A stretch of 64,000 nt of DNA from Rhodococcus pyridinivorans (lineage in GTDB: Bacteria; Actinomycetota; Actinomycetes; Mycobacteriales; Mycobacteriaceae). Under the pieces are notes generated by a model. The model worked only from the letters and a program-made list of their open reading frames with translations. It had not been told where the DNA came from and searched no databases. The position numbers and the translations under genes were made by a program. Position 1 is the stretch's first letter. Every line of letters begins with the position of its first letter. Location of the stretch: positions 1,240,001 to 1,304,000 of the forward strand of contig NZ_FNRX01000002.1 in NCBI RefSeq assembly GCF_900105195.1. Direction: 5' to 3'. Below are positions 59,625-64,000 of this stretch, in pieces.

Positions 59625-60761
59625 ATGACCGTCCCCCAGGAGCGGATCGAGATCCGCAACATCGATCCAGGTACCAACCCCACCCGCTTCGCGCGCGGAT
59701 GGCACTGCATCGGCCTCGCCAAGGATTTCCGTGACGGAAAGCCGCACCAGGTCAAGGTGTTCGGCACCGATCTGGTGGTCTTCGCCGATACGGCCGGAAA
59801 GCTGCACGTGCTCGACGCCTTCTGCCGGCACATGGGTGGGAACCTCGCGCGCGGCGAGATCAAGGGCGACACCATCGCCTGTCCGTTCCACGACTGGCGC
59901 TGGAACGGACAGGGCCGTTGTGAGGCCGTGCCGTACGCGCGGCGTACCCCGAAGCTCGGCCGCACCAAAGCATGGACGACGATGGAGCGCAACGGTGTTC
60001 TGTTCGTCTGGCACTGCCCGCAGGGTAGTGAGCCCACTCCCGAACTCGCGATCCCCGAGATCGAGGGCTACGAGGACGGTCAGTGGAGCGACTGGACGTG
60101 GACGACCATCCACGTCGAGGGGTCGCACTGCCGGGAGATCGTCGACAACGTCGTCGACATGGCGCACTTCTTCTACGTGCACTTCCAGATGCCCGAGTAC
60201 TTCAAGAACGTCTTCGACGGGCACATCGCCGGCCAGCACATGCGCTCCTACGGGCGCGACGACATCAAGACCGGTGTGCAGATGGATCTGCCGGAGGCGC
60301 AGACCATCTCGGATGCTTTCTACTACGGTCCGTCCTTCATGCTCGATACGATCTACACGGTCTCCGAAGGCACGACCATCGAGTCGAAGCTGATCAACTG
60401 CCACTACCCGGTCACGAACAACTCGTTCGTGCTGCAGTTCGGCACGATCGTCAAGAAGATCGAGGGCATGTCCGAGGAGCAGGCCGCCGAGATGGCGACG
60501 ATGTTCACCGACGGTCTCGAGGAGCAGTTCGCCCAGGACATCGAGATCTGGAAGCACAAGTCCCGCATCGAGAATCCGCTCCTCACCGAGGAGGACGGTC
60601 CGGTCTACCAGCTGCGTCGCTGGTACAACCAGTTCTACGTCGACCTCGAGGACGTCACGCCGGACATGACGCAGCGTTTCGAGTTCGAGGTGGACACCTC
60701 CCGTGCGCTCGAGTCGTGGCACAAGGAGGTCGAGGGGAACCTCGCAGGTTCGGCGGAGTGA
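59625..60761 (+). CDS. kshA: 3-ketosteroid 9alpha-hydroxylase oxygenase subunit
   Basis: The 378-residue Rieske oxygenase has the [2Fe-2S] ligands Cys67, His69, Cys86 and His89 (CRHMGGNL, CPFHDWRW). The mononuclear iron ligands lie in DNVVDMAHFFYVHF plus a late Asp. The positions match those reported for rhodococcal KshA. With the KshB reductase it hydroxylates C9 of 3-ketosteroids, opening ring B together with KstD. GGAG precedes the ATG. kshB is not in the window. A different KshA homologue (side-chain specificity) cannot be excluded. Confidence 0.93.
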   Translation: MTVPQERIEIRNIDPGTNPTRFARGWHCIGLAKDFRDGKPHQVKVFGTDLVVFADTAGKLHVLDAFCRHMGGNLARGEIKGDTIACPFHDWRWNGQGRCEAVPYARRTPKLGRTKAWTTMERNGVLFVWHCPQGSEPTPELAIPEIEGYEDGQWSDWTWTTIHVEGSHCREIVDNVVDMAHFFYVHFQMPEYFKNVFDGHIAGQHMRSYGRDDIKTGVQMDLPEAQTISDAFYYGPSFMLDTIYTVSEGTTIESKLINCHYPVTNNSFVLQFGTIVKKIEGMSEEQAAEMATMFTDGLEEQFAQDIEIWKHKSRIENPLLTEEDGPVYQLRRWYNQFYVDLEDVTPDMTQRFEFEVDTSRALESWHKEVEGNLAGSAE

Positions 60762-60797
60762 TCCGATGATCCGTCCCGCCGCACCCGGCGGGACGGA

Positions 60798-61385
60798 TCA
60801 CTCGTCGCGTCGGCGGAACCCGTCGACGAACAACGACACGATGGTGCGCGAGAGATCGGCGAGGGTGCGGTCCGGTCCGGGCCGGTACCAGCGGGAGGCG
60901 TGCCAGACCGCGTCGTAGATAAGTTCCCGGAACGTCTCGGGATCGATGTCGGTACGGAAGACGCCTTCGGCGATGCCGTCGCGGATGGCCTCTCGCCACG
61001 CGACCTGCATGGCGTCGGCCGAGGAGACCATGTCGGCCTCGACGACGCGCTCGCGCATGTACTCGCCTTCGCGTCGCCAGATGGAGGTCGCGCCGTGATA
61101 GTCCTCGGAGGTCTCCAGCGCGATCTGTGTGAAGGCCTCGAGTCGCTCGACCGGCGGTAGCGACCGAGCGAGCACCTCGCGGCATCGTTCGTTGAGGTCG
61201 GTGATGTATTCGCGAATGAGCTCGGTGACGATCGCTTCCTTGGATGGGAAGTAGTGGTAGAGCGCTCCGGAGTAGACACCGACCGCGTCGGCGATTTCGC
61301 GGATGGTTGTGGCGGTGACCCCCTTGCGGGCGAAGATCTCCGCCGACCGGTCGAGTATCTGCCGCTTTCGCTCCTGCGGGTCCAC
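60798..61385 (-). CDS. TetR family regulator near kshA
   Basis: The 195-residue protein has a TetR DNA-binding domain (RQILDRSAEIFARKGVTATT, IREIADAVGVYSGALYHYFP) and a C-terminal ligand domain with the WHASRWYRPG block that also appears in KstR2-type regulators. GTG 61385 is preferred because GAGAGGA lies 6 nt upstream. A 24-bp palindrome is immediately in front of it and is shared with the two IclR genes, so it is the probable owner of that operator. Confidence 0.88.
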   Translation of the reverse strand: MDPQERKRQILDRSAEIFARKGVTATTIREIADAVGVYSGALYHYFPSKEAIVTELIREYITDLNERCREVLARSLPPVERLEAFTQIALETSEDYHGATSIWRREGEYMRERVVEADMVSSADAMQVAWREAIRDGIAEGVFRTDIDPETFRELIYDAVWHASRWYRPGPDRTLADLSRTIVSLFVDGFRRRDE

Positions 61386-61439
61386 CGTTGTCCTCTCGTA
61401 AGGCCCGTACAGGCCTGGTTCGGACCGTATTCTGCCACA

Positions 61440-61463
61440 CCCATTGATCAACCGATCAATGGG
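61440..61463. promoter_or_regulatory. TetR operator, copy 1
   Basis: CCCATTGATC-AACC-GATCAATGGG is a perfect 10-bp inverted repeat with 4-bp centre, lying between the divergent TetR and SDR starts. Its core recurs at 63077 and 63808. Confidence 0.75.
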
Positions 61464-61493
61464 TTGATGTCTTTCATGTCTTCAGGAGTGTGC

Positions 61494-62282
61494 ATGGCCG
61501 TGTCCCGGATGGACCCGATCGTTCCCGCTATGCCGCTGGCAGGTGCCACAGCTCTCGTGACCGGCGCGGGTCAGGGTATCGGGAGGGGGATTGCGCTCGC
61601 GCTCGCCGCCGCCGGAGCCTCGGTCGCCGTGGTGGGTCGTACCGCAACGACGATCGGCGCCACTGTGGTCGAGATCGAAGCTCGGGGTGGTCGTGCGGTG
61701 CCGTACGTGTGCGACGTAACCGACCCGGCAGCGGTGGATGCGACCGTCGCCGAGGTGGTTGCACAGTTCGGTGGACTCACAATCCTGGTCAACAACGCGC
61801 AAACACCCGCTCCGGGAACGCTGCTGGAACTCGCCGAAGCCGTGTACCGCGACGGTATGGAGTCCGGTCCGACCGCCACTTGGCGGATGATGCGGGCCTG
61901 TCATCCGTACCTGCGTGGCGGTGGATCGATCGTCAATCTCGGGTCGGCGGCCGGCATCCGGTGGAACCCCTCCGGTACGGGCGGATACGCCGCTGCGAAG
62001 GAAGCGATCCGGGTTCTCACCCGCACCGCCGCCTGTGAGTGGGCGGCGGACGGCATCCGCGTCAATTCGATTCTGCCGCTCGCCGATTCGGTAGCCATGC
62101 AGGAGTGGGCGGAACGCGAGCCGGAAGAAGCGGCCGCGTACGCGAGTTCGATTCCGCTCGGTCGACTCGGCGATCCCGAAACCGACATCGGGCCCGCCGT
62201 CGTCTTCCTGTGCAGTGAGGCCGCCCGCTACATCACGGGCCACTCACTCCCGGTGGACGGTGGTCAGGCGTTGGTGCGCTGA
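61494..62282 (+). CDS. Short-chain dehydrogenase/reductase
   Basis: The 262-residue SDR has the cofactor motif TGAGQGIGRGIA, NNAQ at the structural Asn, Ser in VNLGSAAG and YxxxK in GYAAAKEA, and ends RYITGHSLPVDGGQALV. ATG 61494 is 5 nt after AGGAG, inside the promoter region controlled by the TetR operator. It probably oxidises or reduces a hydroxyl or keto group on a steroid-derived or related metabolite. It overlaps the IclR gene end by 19 nt tail to tail. Confidence 0.9.
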   Translation: MAVSRMDPIVPAMPLAGATALVTGAGQGIGRGIALALAAAGASVAVVGRTATTIGATVVEIEARGGRAVPYVCDVTDPAAVDATVAEVVAQFGGLTILVNNAQTPAPGTLLELAEAVYRDGMESGPTATWRMMRACHPYLRGGGSIVNLGSAAGIRWNPSGTGGYAAAKEAIRVLTRTAACEWAADGIRVNSILPLADSVAMQEWAEREPEEAAAYASSIPLGRLGDPETDIGPAVVFLCSEAARYITGHSLPVDGGQALVR

Positions 62283-63046
62283 CCCACCGATCGACCGAGA
62301 TGTGGCCGAGAATCGCTCGGGGACAGGGCGCGCCACACCGCCCGCGCCGCGAGCCGGACCGGGGTGGCCAGGCCGACGGTGTCGACGGTGTCGACGTGAC
62401 CTGTCACGGACAGTGCTCCCACGCATATCTGCCCGTTTCCGATCGGCGCCGCCACGCACGCGACACCCGGTGCCGATTCCTCGCGCTCGTGTGCGACGTG
62501 CCGTTCGCGAATGCGTGCGATCTCGTTGCGGGGCAGCAGATTCTCGGCCCTCGGAGCAGCGGGGTGCGTGCATCCTGTTGCAGGAGGAGAGGCGTGTAGT
62601 CGGGTGTGGGCCAGAAGGGCTTTTCCGAGTGCGGTGCGATGTGCCGGCTGCCGTCCGCCGATGCGCGAAGGGAGCACGAGGGGTCCACGTCCGATCTTGT
62701 CGACGTAGCGCACGTCGCCCCCGTCGAGGACGGCCAGATGCACGACGAGACCCGTCGCCGAATGCAGGTCGTGCAGGACGGGATGGGCTGCTCGGTGCAG
62801 GCGGTCGTGGTTCCGCGCCAACGCGCCCCATTCGAGGGGTGTGCGTCCGAGAGCGTAGGTCTTACCGCGCTTGCTCACCCAGCCGTGCTCGATGAGCTGG
62901 GTGAGCAAGCGATGGGTGGACGAGCGTGGCAGACCCGTGCGAGTCGAGAGCTCGGAGAGGGTGAGCCGATTGCCGGTGTGGAACTCGTCCAGCAGTCCGG
63001 CCACGCGGGCGATGAAGGCGTTGGAGAACTCGTCGTCGAGTGTCAT
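62264..63046 (-). CDS. IclR family regulator
   Basis: The 260-residue protein has an N-terminal winged helix (RLTLSELSTRTGLPRSSTHR, LLTQLIEHGWVSK) and the IclR effector domain (ATGLVVHLAVLDGGDVRYVD, GRQPAHRTALGKALLAH). ATG 63046 follows GAGGA by 5 nt. An upstream operator of the TGATC-N4-GATCA type suggests control by the neighbouring TetR protein. The effector is unknown, possibly a steroid or aromatic intermediate. Confidence 0.9.
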   Translation of the reverse strand: MTLDDEFSNAFIARVAGLLDEFHTGNRLTLSELSTRTGLPRSSTHRLLTQLIEHGWVSKRGKTYALGRTPLEWGALARNHDRLHRAAHPVLHDLHSATGLVVHLAVLDGGDVRYVDKIGRGPLVLPSRIGGRQPAHRTALGKALLAHTRLHASPPATGCTHPAAPRAENLLPRNEIARIRERHVAHEREESAPGVACVAAPIGNGQICVGALSVTGHVDTVDTVGLATPVRLAARAVWRALSPSDSRPHLGRSVGQRTNA

Positions 63047-63076
63047 AGGATCCTCGCAATGCATCGAGATCATCGA

Positions 63077-63092
63077 CTGATCGATTGATCAG
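63077..63092. promoter_or_regulatory. TetR operator, copy 2
   Basis: CTGATC-GATT-GATCAG lies 31 bp before the IclR start. Its core matches copy 1 in reverse at 13 of 14 positions. Confidence 0.6.
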
Positions 63093-63116
63093 CAGATCGG
63101 TTGACGGGGTGTGGCG

Positions 63117-63782
63117 TCACGCGGTCAAAGTCGTCTCCAGATGGTCGGCTGCCCGACGCAACCGCCGGACCGCGTCCTCCCTGCTCGCCTCGACCGGGCC
63201 GGCCAGCGACAGCGCGGCGATCTCGCCGTCGCCCGCAGCGAAGGCGGCGACGGCGTGCCGGAAGCACTCGCCCCCGTGTACGACACCGCCGACGATCGAG
63301 TGCCCGTTGCTGCCCGTCAGGGCGGGGTGGGATCCGTCGCGTCGGGCCAGCAGTGCCAGGCCGGCGACAGTGTCCTCGGCAGGGCGCCGCTGGCCCGCCC
63401 ACGTGCTGTCGGTGACCTGCGCGCCACTCACTTTCTCCAGGTAGACGACCTGATCGTTGTCGAGGACGGTCAGGTGGACGGCCAGTCCGGTCTCGCGGTG
63501 CAGCGCGTACATCGAGCGGAGAGCGGCGCTGTGGATGCGGTCGTGTGCCTGCGCGAGGGCGCCTAGCTCGACGATCTTCGGGCCGAGGTGATAGGTGGTG
63601 CCGCTGCGACGCATCCACCCGACCCGCACGAGTTGGAGAAGCATCCGATGAGCGGACGAACGGGCGAAGCCTGTCCGTCGGCACAGCTCGGTGAGGGTGA
63701 GGCCGTCCGTGTCGCGGAACGGTTCGAGCAGCAGGTCGAGGCGGTCCATGACGGATGTGGGGGTGGGGAGGACTTCGGGCAT
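63117..63782 (-). CDS. IclR family regulator, second
   Basis: The 221-residue protein has the winged helix DGLTLTELCRRTGFARSSAH, RMLLQLVRVGWMRR and an effector domain (ETGLAVHLTVLDNDQVVYLE, QRRPAEDTVAGLALLARR). It resembles the neighbouring IclR protein, so the two probably arose by duplication. GGAG precedes the ATG at 63782. The operator copy at 63808 overlaps its expected promoter. It is 70 bp upstream of the first IclR gene, on the same strand. Confidence 0.9.
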   Translation of the reverse strand: MPEVLPTPTSVMDRLDLLLEPFRDTDGLTLTELCRRTGFARSSAHRMLLQLVRVGWMRRSGTTYHLGPKIVELGALAQAHDRIHSAALRSMYALHRETGLAVHLTVLDNDQVVYLEKVSGAQVTDSTWAGQRRPAEDTVAGLALLARRDGSHPALTGSNGHSIVGGVVHGGECFRHAVAAFAAGDGEIAALSLAGPVEASREDAVRRLRRAADHLETTLTA

Positions 63783-63807
63783 GGTCTTCTCCGTGGCATG
63801 TTCGTTG

Positions 63808-63825
63808 ATTGATCGACCGATCAAT
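63808..63825. promoter_or_regulatory. TetR operator, copy 3
   Basis: ATTGATCGACCGATCAAT differs from the copy 1 core by one base and is a perfect 8-bp inverted repeat. It lies 25 bp upstream of the second IclR start. Confidence 0.7.
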
Positions 63826-63888
63826 GAGTAGCTACGACTGTAGCGCCACTCGGAGCTTCCCGAAAGAACGAATTTCAGGAACAACGAA

Positions 63889-63919
63889 AATGCACCGCGA
63901 CCGGAAGTCGCGGTGCATT
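63889..63919 (-). terminator. Terminator of the last minus-strand gene
   Basis: A perfect 13-bp stem (63889-63901 with 63907-63919) with a 5-base loop lies 21 bp past the stop at 63941. In the minus direction it is followed by TTTCG. Confidence 0.8.
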
Positions 63920-63940
63920 CGTCGGACGGACCGAGGGGTG

Positions 63941-64000
63941 TCAGGCAGTGGGTGGCAGGAACGCCTTCAGCGGCTCGGATCCCGACTGGTCGTGGCCCCA
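63941..64000 (-). CDS. C-terminal end of a truncated gene
   Basis: The minus strand reads WGHDQSGSEPLKAFLPPTA and a TGA at 63941-63943. Only 19 residues are visible, so the product cannot be named. The terminator hairpin just beyond supports it as a real gene end. It probably belongs to the same steroid or related catabolic region. Confidence 0.55.
   Translation of the reverse strand, partial: WGHDQSGSEPLKAFLPPTA

Noticed and set aside
1..64000. CRISPR array, prophage, insertion sequence or rRNA operon
   Set aside because: I saw no regularly spaced repeats with spacers, no transposase or integrase motifs, no terminal inverted repeats with target duplications and no rRNA sequence.

Overview
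The window reads as a chromosomal segment of a high-GC mycolata actinobacterium, most likely Rhodococcus. This rests on strong G/C third-position bias, frequent GTG starts, a 3-ketosteroid 9alpha-hydroxylase oxygenase (KshA), a PhoP very close to the mycobacterial protein, actinobacterial families (DUF2630, DUF5709, DUF6098, DUF6194, SPW, ANTAR) and C-rich-loop RNAs of the actinobacterial 6C type. I see no insertion sequence, prophage, CRISPR array, rRNA or replication origin. One tRNA (Gly, CCC) is present. The genus is inferred, not proven. 

Region 1 (1-6.4 kb): stress and housekeeping genes. These are DUF5709 and DUF2630 proteins, a broken alpha/beta hydrolase, ahpC-ahpF behind an OxyR-like site, an unknown secreted protein, tRNA-Gly, a TetR regulator and dcd. 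Region 2 (6.4-34 kb): a large exopolysaccharide locus. A four-gene overlapping minus-strand operon encodes a BcsB-like protein, a polytopic membrane protein, a cellulose-synthase-like GT2 and a GT39-like protein, with a GH5-like lipoprotein beside it. A second minus-strand operon encodes a tandem alpha/beta hydrolase, an O-antigen ligase/Wzy-like polymerase, a GT4, a Wzx-like flippase and a GH lipoprotein. Around these lie a Wzz-like co-polymerase, two more GT4 genes (one frameshifted at a run of eight G), a CelD-like acetyltransferase, a second GH lipoprotein and a polyprenyl glycosylphosphotransferase. So both synthase-dependent and Wzx/Wzy-type parts are present. PhoU, an aminotransferase, a GNAT protein and small proteins are interspersed. 

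Region 3 (34-38 kb): small stress-type proteins, a hemerythrin-like protein, a zinc alcohol dehydrogenase, an SPW membrane protein, an ANTAR protein, and a deletion scar joining remnants of a DUF6098 gene and a YetF/DUF421 gene. Region 4 (38-45.4 kb): an amino-acid catabolic group with a fused indolepyruvate ferredoxin oxidoreductase, a Leu/Val-type dehydrogenase, an Lrp/AsnC regulator and an APC permease, followed by a tiny metallothionein-like protein. Region 5 (45.4-53 kb): two candidate 6C-like RNAs, a frameshifted thioesterase, a KimA-like APC permease, a double-domain MerR regulator, and two paralogous 20-21 residue hydrophobic peptides that each look like an independent transcription unit. 

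Region 6 (53-59 kb): an enoyl-CoA hydratase, then a VTC polyphosphate-polymerase/DUF4956/CotH-kinase operon divergent from phoP-phoR. Between them is an unusual palindrome built from 11-bp-spaced direct repeats. Region 7 (59-64 kb): a steroid-degradation edge with kshA, a TetR regulator, an SDR and two IclR regulators. A TGATC-N4-GATCA operator recurs three times and probably ties these genes into one regulon. 

Functions are assigned from family motifs read by eye. No database search was run. Several frameshifts (31719-31726, 46752-46756, about 698) could be real or could be homopolymer errors.
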